Shown here one piece after another: positions 34,088-41,849 of a stretch of DNA of 64,000 nucleotides (position 1 is its first letter; each line of letters opens with the position of its first letter). The DNA is taken from positions 7,069,001 to 7,133,000 of the forward strand of contig NZ_FMHW01000002.1 of the NCBI RefSeq assembly GCF_900090325.1. The letters are read 5' to 3'. This DNA is from Micromonospora pallida (GTDB lineage Bacteria; Actinomycetota; Actinomycetes; Mycobacteriales; Micromonosporaceae). Position numbers and translations under genes: made by a program. The notes under the pieces were generated by a model. That model saw nothing but the letters and a program-made list of their open reading frames with translations. It had not been told where the DNA came from and ran no database searches.

Positions 34088-35797
34088 GTGTCCACGCTGC
34101 GCGAACTCGCCGACGAGCACACCCAGCTCCGTCCGGCCGACGTCGACCACCTGCACCGGATCGCCGGTGACTGGCAGCTCCTGTCCGACCTCTCCTTCGC
34201 CGACCTGCTGCTCTGGGTGCCGGTCGACGGTGACGAGAGCTTCCTCTGCGTCGCCCAGGTACGCCCGACGACCGCCCCGACCGCGTACCTGGACGACCAG
34301 GTGGGACGGATCGTCGGCGGACCGGAGGTGGCACACCTGACCATCGCGTACAGCGAGGGCCGGATCTGGCGGGAGGGCGACCCGGTCTGGTACGGCGACG
34401 TTCCGGCCCGGCACGAGGCGATCCCGGTGCGGCTGCGCACCGCCGACGGCGAGGCCGGCGAGGTGATCGCCGTGGTGGGGCGGGACACCAACCTCTCCAC
34501 CGCCCGTACCCCCAGCCAGCTCGAACTGAACTACCTGACCACCGCCGACGACCTGGCGCAGATGCTCGCCGACGGCACCTTTCCACCGCCCCGGCACCAG
34601 GGCGAGACGACCTCCGCGCCCCGCGTCGGCGACGGGCTGGTGCGCCTCGACGCCAGCGGGAAGGTCACCTACGCCAGCCCGAACGCGCAGTCGGCGTACC
34701 GGCGGCTCGGGTCCGCCTCCCACCTGGTCGGCGAGGACCTGGCGGCGCTGCACCGCAGGCTCGCCACCGACCCGCTGGAGGGCACCGACGCGGCCAACGG
34801 CATCCTCGCCGCCCTGCGCGGCGAGGCCCCGCCGCGCCGCGAGATCGACGCCCGGGGCGCGACCATGCTCACCCGGGCACTGCCGCTGATGCCGGCCGGG
34901 GTGCCGATCGGCGCGTTGGTGCTGGTGCGGGACATCACCGAGGTCCGTCGCCGGGACCGCGCGTTGATCACCAAGGACGCCACCATCCGGGAGATCCACC
35001 ACCGGGTGAAGAACAACCTCCAGACCGTGGCGGCCCTGCTGCGACTCCAGGCCCGCCGGGTCGGCATCCCGGCCGCGAAGGCCGCGCTGGAGGAGTCGGT
35101 ACGCCGGGTCGCCTCGATCGCGCTGGTGCACGAGACCCTCTCCATGTCCAGCGACGAGGCGGTGGAGTTCGACGGGATCGTCGACCGGGTGGCCAGCGCG
35201 GCGGCCGAGGTCGCGGCGACCGACACCCCGGTGCGGATGCGTCGGGAGGGGAGCTTCGGCGTGCTCCCCGCCGAGATCGCCACCTCGCTGGTGATGATCC
35301 TCAACGAACTGCTGCTCAACGCGGTGGAGCACGGCTTCCCACCCAGCGACACCGCCCCCGAGGTCCCTCCCACCGTCGAAGCGTCCGGCGCCGCCGAAGC
35401 GTCCGGCGCCGCCGAAGCGTCCGGCGCCGCCGAAGCGTCCGGCGCCGCCGAAGCGTCCGGTGCCGCTGGGGCGTTTGGTGCCACTGGGTCGCTTGGTGCC
35501 GCCGGTCCCGCTACCGGCTCCGCCGAGGCGCCCACCGGCTCCGCCGCTGGTCCTGTGGCGGCCGAGGTGGTGGTCTCCGCGCACCGGTTCCGCAAGCAAC
35601 TGCACGTCACCGTCGCCGACAACGGTCGGGGGCTGCCCGCCGATTTCGACGCCGAACGCGGTGGCAACCTGGGCCTGCAGATCGTCCGCGCCCTGGCTAC
35701 CGGGGAGTTGCGGGGCAGCATCGAGTTGCGCAACCGGGCCGGTGGCGGCACCGAGGCGGTGCTGGTCGTCCCCCTCGCTGGCCCCCGTTCACGCTGA
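34088..35797 (+). CDS. PdtaS-like cytosolic sensor histidine kinase
   Basis: A 569-residue kinase without membrane segments. Order: GAF-like H_kinase_N domain (about 1-150), PAS-like domain (about 185-290), HisKA_2 helix with the phospho-acceptor in EIHHRVKNNLQ (about 304/305), then HATPase_c with N box NELLLNAVEHGF (about 405) and G box ADNGRGLPADF (about 511). This is the architecture of PdtaS-type kinases that act through ANTAR regulators. The ATPase domain carries an unusual insertion of about 60 residues with five EASGAA-like repeats (431-460) between N and G boxes. GTG 34088 chosen. No cognate regulator is adjacent. Confidence 0.85.
   Translation: MSTLRELADEHTQLRPADVDHLHRIAGDWQLLSDLSFADLLLWVPVDGDESFLCVAQVRPTTAPTAYLDDQVGRIVGGPEVAHLTIAYSEGRIWREGDPVWYGDVPARHEAIPVRLRTADGEAGEVIAVVGRDTNLSTARTPSQLELNYLTTADDLAQMLADGTFPPPRHQGETTSAPRVGDGLVRLDASGKVTYASPNAQSAYRRLGSASHLVGEDLAALHRRLATDPLEGTDAANGILAALRGEAPPRREIDARGATMLTRALPLMPAGVPIGALVLVRDITEVRRRDRALITKDATIREIHHRVKNNLQTVAALLRLQARRVGIPAAKAALEESVRRVASIALVHETLSMSSDEAVEFDGIVDRVASAAAEVAATDTPVRMRREGSFGVLPAEIATSLVMILNELLLNAVEHGFPPSDTAPEVPPTVEASGAAEASGAAEASGAAEASGAAEASGAAGAFGATGSLGAAGPATGSAEAPTGSAAGPVAAEVVVSAHRFRKQLHVTVADNGRGLPADFDAERGGNLGLQIVRALATGELRGSIELRNRAGGGTEAVLVVPLAGPRSR
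35378..35467 (+). repeat. 18-bp coding tandem repeat inside kinase ATPase domain
   Basis: Five copies of GAAGCGTCCGGCGCCGCC (Glu-Ala-Ser-Gly-Ala-Ala), the last with two changes, in frame and without disruption of the gene. It is followed by a looser Gly/Ala/Thr-rich stretch to about 35560. Confidence 0.9.
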
Positions 35798-35896
35798 GGT
35801 GGTTGCGCGGCTGCTGCTGAGGTGGTTGCAGGGGACCCTTCCTACCGCTTTTTGAGGAGCAGGGGTCCCCTGCAACCACCCCTGCAACCACCTCAG
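35794..35896. repeat. Inverted repeat, GCAGGGGTCCCCTGC family, copy 3 (compound)
   Basis: Inner arms GGTGGTTGCAGGGGACCC (from 35821) pair with the complementary sequence ending at 35880. Outer motifs CTGAGGTGGTTG (35794, 35817) and CAACCACCTCAG (35885-35896) extend the symmetry. The TGA of the kinase gene (35795-35797) and the TCA stop of the convergent GT39 gene (35893-35895) both lie in these CTGAG/CTCAG motifs. Confidence 0.85.
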
Positions 35897-37596
35897 CCCG
35901 GCTGGGTGAGCAGAACGAGGGTGACGCCTGGCACCGTCCAACGGTCGGTGGGGGAGAAGGCGTCGAGCGCCGCCCGCTTCGCCGGGGACAGCGCGGCCAC
36001 CGGATCGGCCCGGTGGCCGGCCACCACCAGCCACACCCGGTCCACCCCCGCCAGGCAGTGGACCGGCCGGTCGCACTCCACCGCCCGCAGGTCGCCGGCC
36101 CGGCGCGGGTCCCGCACCGCCAGCACGTCGCGGGGACGCTCGTCGCCCAGGTGGTACGCCAGGCCGAGGTCGAGGAAGAGGAAACCGTCCCGGGACCCGT
36201 AGACGACCGCGTCGCCGGGGCGCTGTCCGGCGGCGACGACGCGGGCCGCCGCCCGGTAGTCCACCGGGGCGGAGCGCGGCCAGTCGTGGGTACGCCGCAG
36301 GTCGAGCTGGGCCGGCGCGCCGAGGACGGCGGCGAGGCCGACCACCGCCAGGGCGGGCGGCAGACGTACCGAGGCGAGTAGGGCCCCGGCCGGCAGGCAG
36401 AGGAACGGTGTGGTGAAGACCAGGTAGCGCGGCACCCAGACGGAGGTCACCAACCCGGCGACGAAGAGCAGCGCGACCGGTGCCGCCACCGCCGCCAGCA
36501 TGAGCCATCCCCACCGCCCCGGACAGCCGACCGGGTCGGTACGAGGGTTCGCGTGCTCCTGGGCGCCGGCGGCGACCGGGTCGGTACGAGGTCCGGTACG
36601 GACGGCGACCGGGCCGGTACGAGGAGGTCCGGCGCGGTCGGCGACTGGACCGGTACGGGCGGCGCCGAGCACGGCCAGTCCGACCAGCAGTCCACCCACC
36701 ACCGCACTGGCGGTGAGCGAACCGGGCAGTCCGGCCAGGTCACCGAGGCGGGAACGGTCCACCCAGCTCAACTGGCGGGACTGCTGCCCCCGGGCGAGTA
36801 GCGCCAGCGGGGCCAGCAGCACCGCCGCCGGCAGCAGGGCGAGCAACCAACGCCACGCCGCCCCACCGCGCACTCCCAAGCCACCGCGCAACACCGGCCC
36901 AGCGGGCAACACTGGCCCGCTGCGTACTGCCGGGCCCCCGCCCACTGCCGGGCCCCCGCCGCGTACCGCCAGGGCGTGGGCGGCGAGCAGAGTCAGCGCG
37001 GCCAGGTGTGTCAGGCCGAGGGCGGCCACCGCCCCGGCGTACGCCGCCCAGCGGCCCCGGCCCGGCCGGCGCAGCGCCGCCACCAGCAGTACGGTCGCGG
37101 CGACCGCGAGCAGCGTGGCGAGCGCGTACGGCCGGGCCTCCTGCCCGTACCGGGAGGTGCTCGGCAGCACGGCGAACAGCAAGCCCGCCAGCCGGCCGGC
37201 CCGGTCGCCGAAGAGCCGTTCCCCGAGGACGGCGGTGAGGCCGGCCGCCCCGGTCATGGCCAGCACAGCGGGGGCCCGCAGCGCCGGTGGCGAGTCGCCG
37301 AAGACCGCCACCCAGCCGTGCATGAGCAGGTAGTACGGGGCGAGCGTGGCGTCGACGGTGGCCGCCAGCCGGGCCAGGTCGGGCAGCGGCCGGGTGGCGG
37401 CGCTCCAGGTGGCCAACTCGTCCCGCCACGGCTGGGCGTGCCCGACGCCGGTGGCGGTGACGACGAGGGTCAGCGCCGTCGGCCAGAGCCACACCGGGCG
37501 GCCGTTCCGCGGAGATTCGCGTGTCCGGAACGGGCCAGCGGCGCGCCGTACCCGCTCCCGCCACCCGCCGCCCGGTACGTCGGATCCACCGACCAC
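35893..37596 (-). CDS. GT39-like membrane glycosyltransferase
   Basis: A 567-residue polytopic membrane protein with about ten transmembrane helices and the GT39/PMT-like signature of an acidic Asp/Glu near the first loop (QPWRDELATWSAA). It would use polyprenyl-phosphate sugar donors at the membrane outer face; the acceptor is unknown. Two low-complexity segments, one of GGGPAV/RSGPV type (about 215-240) and one of RTGPVA type (about 310-350), lie in loops and come from imperfect DNA repeats (about 36535-36665). GTG 37596 chosen. The last codon and stop lie in the shared inverted repeat. Confidence 0.75.
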   Translation of the reverse strand: MVGGSDVPGGGWRERVRRAAGPFRTRESPRNGRPVWLWPTALTLVVTATGVGHAQPWRDELATWSAATRPLPDLARLAATVDATLAPYYLLMHGWVAVFGDSPPALRAPAVLAMTGAAGLTAVLGERLFGDRAGRLAGLLFAVLPSTSRYGQEARPYALATLLAVAATVLLVAALRRPGRGRWAAYAGAVAALGLTHLAALTLLAAHALAVRGGGPAVGGGPAVRSGPVLPAGPVLRGGLGVRGGAAWRWLLALLPAAVLLAPLALLARGQQSRQLSWVDRSRLGDLAGLPGSLTASAVVGGLLVGLAVLGAARTGPVADRAGPPRTGPVAVRTGPRTDPVAAGAQEHANPRTDPVGCPGRWGWLMLAAVAAPVALLFVAGLVTSVWVPRYLVFTTPFLCLPAGALLASVRLPPALAVVGLAAVLGAPAQLDLRRTHDWPRSAPVDYRAAARVVAAGQRPGDAVVYGSRDGFLFLDLGLAYHLGDERPRDVLAVRDPRRAGDLRAVECDRPVHCLAGVDRVWLVVAGHRADPVAALSPAKRAALDAFSPTDRWTVPGVTLVLLTQPG

Positions 37597-37745
37597 CCCC
37601 GAAGCGTCGCACGGGCCGCGCCCCGCCCGTGGAGTGATCGGGACAGGTCGATCACCCCGGGCCGTCCGGCGCGCATGTTCCGAGGTGGCCCGTGATGTGG
37701 GATGGCGCACCAGGACCTTGGCCGGGTTCTCGCAGGTGTGGCAGC

Positions 37746-37841
37746 ATGGTCGACATGACCGCCGCTGTCGAGCGCCGCTTCGTGGCCCGCCGCCACGTCG
37801 ACTACGGTCGCGTTCGCAGCGCCATCTGTCCGGCCTACTGA
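37746..37841 (+). CDS. Cysteine-containing leader peptide of sulfate operon
   Basis: A 31-codon ORF (28 codons from the second ATG, 37755) ending RRHVDYGRVRSAICPAY. The pattern RRHVD-x-x-RVxSAIC matches the short 'putative leader peptide' family that precedes sulfur and cysteine genes in actinomycetes. Ribosome stalling at the Cys codon near its end is thought to sense cysteine supply. It is located 139 bp before sir, followed by potential hairpins. It is below usual gene-calling length. Confidence 0.8.
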   Translation: MVDMTAAVERRFVARRHVDYGRVRSAICPAY

Positions 37842-37980
37842 CGACGCCCGACCCATCCGTCTCGGGCGCGCATCCGCGCCGGCTCCACGACACCGTTGTC
37901 TTTCCGCCCGGCACCCCGGGCGAGCCGCCGCGTCCCGCGCGCATACCGAGGCGACCACCCAGACAACGGAGGACGCCGCG
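37842..37980 (+). promoter_or_regulatory. sir: Candidate attenuator region between leader peptide and sir
   Basis: Two competing structures are readable. A hairpin CGCCCGA/TCGGGCG (37845-37851 with 37862-37868) begins right after the leader stop. A longer-range pairing CCGTTGTCT (37893-37901) with AGACAACGG (37961-37969) would cover the first bases of the sir ribosome-binding site CGGAGGA. This suggests translational control, coupled to leader translation; inference from pairing only. Confidence 0.5.
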
Positions 37981-39693
37981 ATGGCCGTCAACAGCACCCC
38001 GGCTCGGCCCGAGCGCCCGGCGGCAGTCGCCGCCCGGGCTCCCCGCCGGCCTCGGGGTGAGGGGCAGTGGGCGCTCGGACACCGCGAGCCGCTCAACCCC
38101 AACGAGCGGATGAAGAAGGACGACGATCCGCTCAACGTCCGCGCCCGGATCGAGAACATCTACGCGCACCGGGGGTTCGCCTCGATCGACCCGCAGGACC
38201 TGCGCGGCCGGTTCCGTTGGTGGGGCCTCTACACGCAGCGCAAGGCCGGCATCGACGGCGGACGGACTGCCGTGCTGGAGCCGCACGAGCTGGAGGACGA
38301 GTTCTTCATGCTCCGGGTGCGGGTCGACGGCGGGCAGCTCAGCCTGGCGCAGCTCCGGGTGGTCGCGGACATCTCCCGGGAGTTCGCCCGGGACACCGCC
38401 GACATCACCGACCGGCAGAACATCCAGTACCACTGGATCCGGGTCGAGGACATGCCGGAGATCTGGCGACGGCTGGAGTCGGTCGGCCTGCAGACCACCG
38501 AGGCGTGCGGGGACTGTCCCCGGATCGTCCTCGGCAGCCCGGTCGCCGGGGTGGCGAAGGACGAGGTGCTCGACCCGACCCCGGCGCTTGACGAGATCGT
38601 CCGCCGGTACGTCGGCGACAAGCAGTACGCCAACCTGCCCCGCAAGTTCAAGTCCTCGATCTCCTGGCTGGTCGACACCCCGTACGAGGCCAACGACATC
38701 GCCTTCCTCGGCGTCGAGCACCCCGACCACGGCCCCGGCTTCGACCTCTGGGTCGGCGGTGGGCTCTCCACCAACCCGATGCTCGCCAAGCGGCTCGGGG
38801 TCTGGGTGCCGCTGGCCGAGGTGCCCGACGTCTGGGCCGGTGTGGTGGGCATCTTCCGCGACTACGGCTACCGCCGGCTGCGTAACCGGGCGCGGCTGAA
38901 GTTCCTGGTGGCCGACTGGGGCGTGGAGAAGTTCCGCGAGGTGCTGGAGAAGGAGTACCTCGGCCGGGCCCTGCTGGACGGCCCCGCTCCGCAGCTCCCG
39001 GCCAAGCCGGTGGACCACATCGGCGTGCACGAGCAGGCCGACGGCCGGTACTACGTCGGGGCCGCCCCGGTGGTCGGACGGGTCTCCGGCACCCAGCTCG
39101 CCCAGCTCGCCGACGTGGTCGAGGCGCACGGCAGCGACCGGGTGCGGCTCACCGCGTACCAGAAGCTGCTGGTGCTGGACGTGGCGCCGGAGCGGACCGA
39201 CTCGCTGGTGGCGGCGCTGCGCGGGATCGGCCTGGAGGCCCATCCGTCGGCCTGGCGGCGCGGCACGATGGCCTGCACCGGCATCGAGTACTGCAAGCTC
39301 GCGATCGTCGAGACCAAGGCCCGGGGCGAGGAGCTGGTGGCCCGGCTGGAGGAGCGGCTGCGCGGCTTCGACGCGGACATCTCCATCCACATCAACGGCT
39401 GCCCGAACGCCTGCGCCCGTACCCAGGTCGCCGACATCGGCCTGAAGGGGCAGCTCGTGGTCGGCCCGGACGGCCGGCAGGTCGAGGGCTTCCAGGTGCA
39501 CCTGGGCGGTGGGCTCGGCATGGCGCAGGGGCAGACCGCCGGGTTCGGCCGCAAGCTGCGGGGCCTGAAGACCACCGCCGAGGAACTGCCCGAGTACGTG
39601 GAGCGGGTGGCCCGGCGGTACCTGGCCGGCCGGACCGAAGGTGAGACGTTCGCCAACTGGGTGATCCGGGTCGACGAGGAGGAACTCCGATGA
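37981..39693 (+). CDS. sir: Assimilatory sulfite reductase (ferredoxin type)
   Basis: A 570-residue siroheme/[4Fe-4S] reductase of the SirA/NirA family, reducing sulfite to sulfide. The duplicated half-domains are visible, and the four cluster ligands are Cys432 and Cys438 in ACTGIEYC and Cys474 and Cys478 in GCPNAC. Its place directly before cysH and a chelatase gene favours sulfite over nitrite as substrate. ATG 37981 with CGGAGGA upstream. Its last codon overlaps the next gene (ATGA). Confidence 0.93.
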   Translation: MAVNSTPARPERPAAVAARAPRRPRGEGQWALGHREPLNPNERMKKDDDPLNVRARIENIYAHRGFASIDPQDLRGRFRWWGLYTQRKAGIDGGRTAVLEPHELEDEFFMLRVRVDGGQLSLAQLRVVADISREFARDTADITDRQNIQYHWIRVEDMPEIWRRLESVGLQTTEACGDCPRIVLGSPVAGVAKDEVLDPTPALDEIVRRYVGDKQYANLPRKFKSSISWLVDTPYEANDIAFLGVEHPDHGPGFDLWVGGGLSTNPMLAKRLGVWVPLAEVPDVWAGVVGIFRDYGYRRLRNRARLKFLVADWGVEKFREVLEKEYLGRALLDGPAPQLPAKPVDHIGVHEQADGRYYVGAAPVVGRVSGTQLAQLADVVEAHGSDRVRLTAYQKLLVLDVAPERTDSLVAALRGIGLEAHPSAWRRGTMACTGIEYCKLAIVETKARGEELVARLEERLRGFDADISIHINGCPNACARTQVADIGLKGQLVVGPDGRQVEGFQVHLGGGLGMAQGQTAGFGRKLRGLKTTAEELPEYVERVARRYLAGRTEGETFANWVIRVDEEELR

Positions 39694-39896
39694 GTGAAAC
39701 CCGATCGGTGCCGCTGTACTGCCCGTACTGCGGCGAGGAGGACCTGCGGCCCAACGAGACCGGGCACGGCGCGTGGGAGTGCCACGCCTGCCTCCGGGTC
39801 TTCGCGGTGAAGTTCACCGGTCTGCTCTCCCGGGCGGTGTCCGGGCCGGTGGAAGAGGCGGGTTCCGGGCCGGTGGCCGAGGCGGTGACACGATGA
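39690..39896 (+). CDS. Small zinc-ribbon protein of the sulfate operon
   Basis: A 68-residue protein with CPYCGEEDL (Cys pair near 11/14) and ECHAC (Cys pair near 31/34) in a four-Cys zinc ribbon, then an Ala/Glu/Val-rich tail. It overlaps sir by four bases (ATGA) and cysH by four bases, so all three should be translationally coupled. Small proteins at this place between sulfite reductase and cysH are seen in actinomycetes. A role in electron transfer, metal supply or assembly is possible but unknown. Confidence 0.75.
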   Translation: MSETRSVPLYCPYCGEEDLRPNETGHGAWECHACLRVFAVKFTGLLSRAVSGPVEEAGSGPVAEAVTR

Positions 39897-40657
39897 GCGG
39901 CCTGGTGTCGGCGGCCGGGCTCGGACTGGTCGGCACCGGCCACACCGTTCCGGCCGGGTCGGGCCGGCGTGGTCCCGAGGAACTCCGCGAGTTGGCCACC
40001 CGGGCCGGCCGGGAACTGGAGGGTGCGCCCGCCCTGGAGATCGTCCGCTGGGCGGCGGAGACCTTCGGCGACCGGCTCTGCGTCACCAGTTCGATGGCGG
40101 ACGCCGTCCTGGCCCACCTGGTCTCCCGGGTGGCTCCCGGGGTGGACGTGGTCTTCCTCGACACCGGGCTGCACTTCCCCGAGACGCTGCGGGTTCGCGA
40201 CGAGGTGGTCCGTACGCTGCCGGTGAACGTCCGGTCGATCCGTCCCCGGTTGACCGTCGGCCAGCAGGACGGCGAGTACGGTCCCCGGCTGTTCAACAAG
40301 TCGCCGGACGAGTGCTGCCGGCTGCGCAAGGTGGAGCCGCTGGAGCGCGCGCTGGGCGACTACGACGCCTGGGCGGCCGGGCTGCGCCGGGACGAGTCGC
40401 CCACCCGGGCGAACACCCCGGTGGTCGGGTACGACGAGCGGCGCGGCAAGGTGAAGGTCAACCCCATCGCGGCCTGGACGCAAGCGGACGTGGACGGCTA
40501 TGTCGCCCGGCACCGGGTGCCGGTCAACGAACTGTTCCGGCAGGGCTACGGCTCGGTCGGCTGCTGGCCCTGCACCCGGCGGACGAAGGCGGGGGAGGAC
40601 CCGCGCGCCGGCCGCTGGGCGATGTTCGAGAAGACCGAGTGCGGACTGCACACCTGA
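39893..40657 (+). CDS. cysH: Adenylyl-sulfate reductase (thioredoxin)
   Basis: A 254-residue assimilatory reductase. The catalytic Cys250 is in the C-terminal ECGLH motif. Two further pairs, Cys141/Cys142 (ECCRLRK) and Cys224/Cys227 (CWPC), are the [4Fe-4S] ligands of the APS-using type, so the substrate is probably APS rather than PAPS. It overlaps the zinc-ribbon gene by four bases. Sulfite produced here is used by the sir product. Confidence 0.93.
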   Translation: MSGLVSAAGLGLVGTGHTVPAGSGRRGPEELRELATRAGRELEGAPALEIVRWAAETFGDRLCVTSSMADAVLAHLVSRVAPGVDVVFLDTGLHFPETLRVRDEVVRTLPVNVRSIRPRLTVGQQDGEYGPRLFNKSPDECCRLRKVEPLERALGDYDAWAAGLRRDESPTRANTPVVGYDERRGKVKVNPIAAWTQADVDGYVARHRVPVNELFRQGYGSVGCWPCTRRTKAGEDPRAGRWAMFEKTECGLHT

Positions 40658-40665
40658 GCCCGCTG

Positions 40666-41460
40666 GTGCCGGCACCGGCGTCCCCGGTGCTGGTACCCGG
40701 GCGCCTGCCGGCGTTTCGGGGGCCGGTGTCCGGGGCCGATCCGGTGGTCCTGGTCGCCCACGGCAGCCGGGATCCGCGGGCTGCCGCAGCGACCCGGGCG
40801 CTGGCCCGGGCCGTCGCCGCTGCCCGTCCCGGCACGGTGGTCCTGCCGAGCTGGCTGGACCACACCGCGCCCACCCCGGCCGAGGTGCTGTGTGGGCTGG
40901 CCGAGGCCGGGCACGCCCGGGCGGTACTGGTGCCGTTGCTGTTGACCGCCGCGTACCACCGCCGGGTGGACATCCCGGCCGCGGTGGCGGAGGCCGGTGC
41001 CGTCGGCCGCGCGATGGCGGTACGGGTCACCGATGTGCTCGGCCCCGTCGGGGAGCGGGTGGACCCCCTCCTGCTGGCCGGGCTGCGGCAGCGGCTGGCC
41101 GAGGCGGAGCCGGGGCGGTTCGACGCGCTGGTGCTGGCGGCGGCGGGTACCCGGGATCCGGGCGCACGGGCCTCGGTGGGGCGGGTCGCCGCTGCGCTCG
41201 GAGCGAGCTACGGCGTGCCCTGTCGGGTGGCGTACGCCTCGGCCGCCGCGCCGACCACCGGTACGGCAGTGGCCCGGTTCCGGGCCGACGGGGCCCGACG
41301 GGTGGCGGTGTCGGCGTACTTCCTGGCCCCGGGCCTGTTCCACGACGCAGTCACGACGGCAGCCCGCGAGGCCAGCGCGGTGGCCGTCTCGGCCCCCCTG
41401 ACCGACACCCCCGACCTGGCCCACCTGATCCTCCGCCGTCTCCACGCTTTCAGCGGCTGA
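40666..41460 (+). CDS. Sirohydrochlorin chelatase-like protein (CbiX/SirB)
   Basis: A 264-residue member of the CbiX/SirB class-II chelatase family, with LVAHGSRDPRAA at the N-terminus carrying the conserved metal-site His, and a second half containing VSAYFLAPGLFHD with another His. It likely inserts Fe into sirohydrochlorin to make siroheme for the upstream sulfite reductase; cobalt for cobalamin is the alternative. GTG 40666 lies eight bases after the cysH stop; GTG 40687 is a possible later start. Its stop codon is part of a 22-bp hairpin. Confidence 0.85.
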   Translation: MPAPASPVLVPGRLPAFRGPVSGADPVVLVAHGSRDPRAAAATRALARAVAAARPGTVVLPSWLDHTAPTPAEVLCGLAEAGHARAVLVPLLLTAAYHRRVDIPAAVAEAGAVGRAMAVRVTDVLGPVGERVDPLLLAGLRQRLAEAEPGRFDALVLAAAGTRDPGARASVGRVAAALGASYGVPCRVAYASAAAPTTGTAVARFRADGARRVAVSAYFLAPGLFHDAVTTAAREASAVAVSAPLTDTPDLAHLILRRLHAFSG

Positions 41461-41514
41461 TCAAGAAGCTGGCGTCAGGTCCGGTGCGGATTCCTGACGC
41501 CAGCTTCTTGATCA
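41458..41514. terminator. Perfect 22-bp hairpin after sulfate operon
   Basis: The arm from 41458 to 41479 (beginning TGATCAAGAAGCTGG) pairs perfectly with 41493-41514, with a 13-base loop. The left arm includes the TGA stop of the chelatase gene. It ends the operon and faces the convergent WhiB gene. Confidence 0.85.
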
Positions 41515-41543
41515 ACGTGCTGAATTAGGGGGTGGGGAAGTGA

Positions 41544-41575
41544 AGCGCCCCGCCAGGGTGGGCTGGCGGGGCGTT
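41544..41575 (-). terminator. Hairpin terminator of whiB1/wblE
   Basis: Core stem CGCCCCGCCAG (41546-41556) with CTGGCGGGGCG (41563-41573), loop GGTGGG, 14 bp past the WhiB stop codon on the minus strand. Confidence 0.65.
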
Positions 41576-41588
41576 CGGTGGTGTGTGG

Positions 41589-41849
41589 TCAGGAGGCGGA
41601 GTGAGCGCGCAGCACGCGGAGGCCACCGCGACGCTTCACGGCGCGACGCTCCTCCTCGCTCATTCCACCCCAGACGCCGGCGTCCTGACCGGACTCCAGT
41701 GCCCACTTCAGGCACCCGTCGGTCACGGAGCAACGCCGGCAGACGGCCTTGGCCTGCTCGACCTGCAGCAGAGCCGGACCGGACGTCCCGATCGGGAAGA
41801 ACAGCTCCGGGTCCTCGTCGCGGCAGGCAGCATGGTGGCGCCAGTCCAT
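41589..41849 (-). CDS. wblE: WhiB1/WblE-type iron-sulfur regulator
   Basis: An 86-residue protein starting MDWRHHAACRDEDPELFFP, the hallmark N-terminus of WhiB1 (Mycobacterium) and WblE (Streptomyces). Four Cys ligands of the [4Fe-4S] cluster occur at CRDE, then CRRC and GCLKW. GVWGGMSEEERRAVKRR gives the DNA-binding basic tail. WhiB1 is essential in mycobacteria, binds nitric oxide at the cluster and interacts with SigA. ATG 41849 has GAGGAG upstream. A CRP-type palindrome lies about 195 bp upstream. Confidence 0.93.
   Translation of the reverse strand: MDWRHHAACRDEDPELFFPIGTSGPALLQVEQAKAVCRRCSVTDGCLKWALESGQDAGVWGGMSEEERRAVKRRGGLRVLRAHSAS

Noticed and set aside
37597..39501. Long minus-strand extension of the GT39 frame across sir
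   Set aside because: It is antisense to the conserved sulfite reductase gene and has no recognisable domain before the membrane protein begins.
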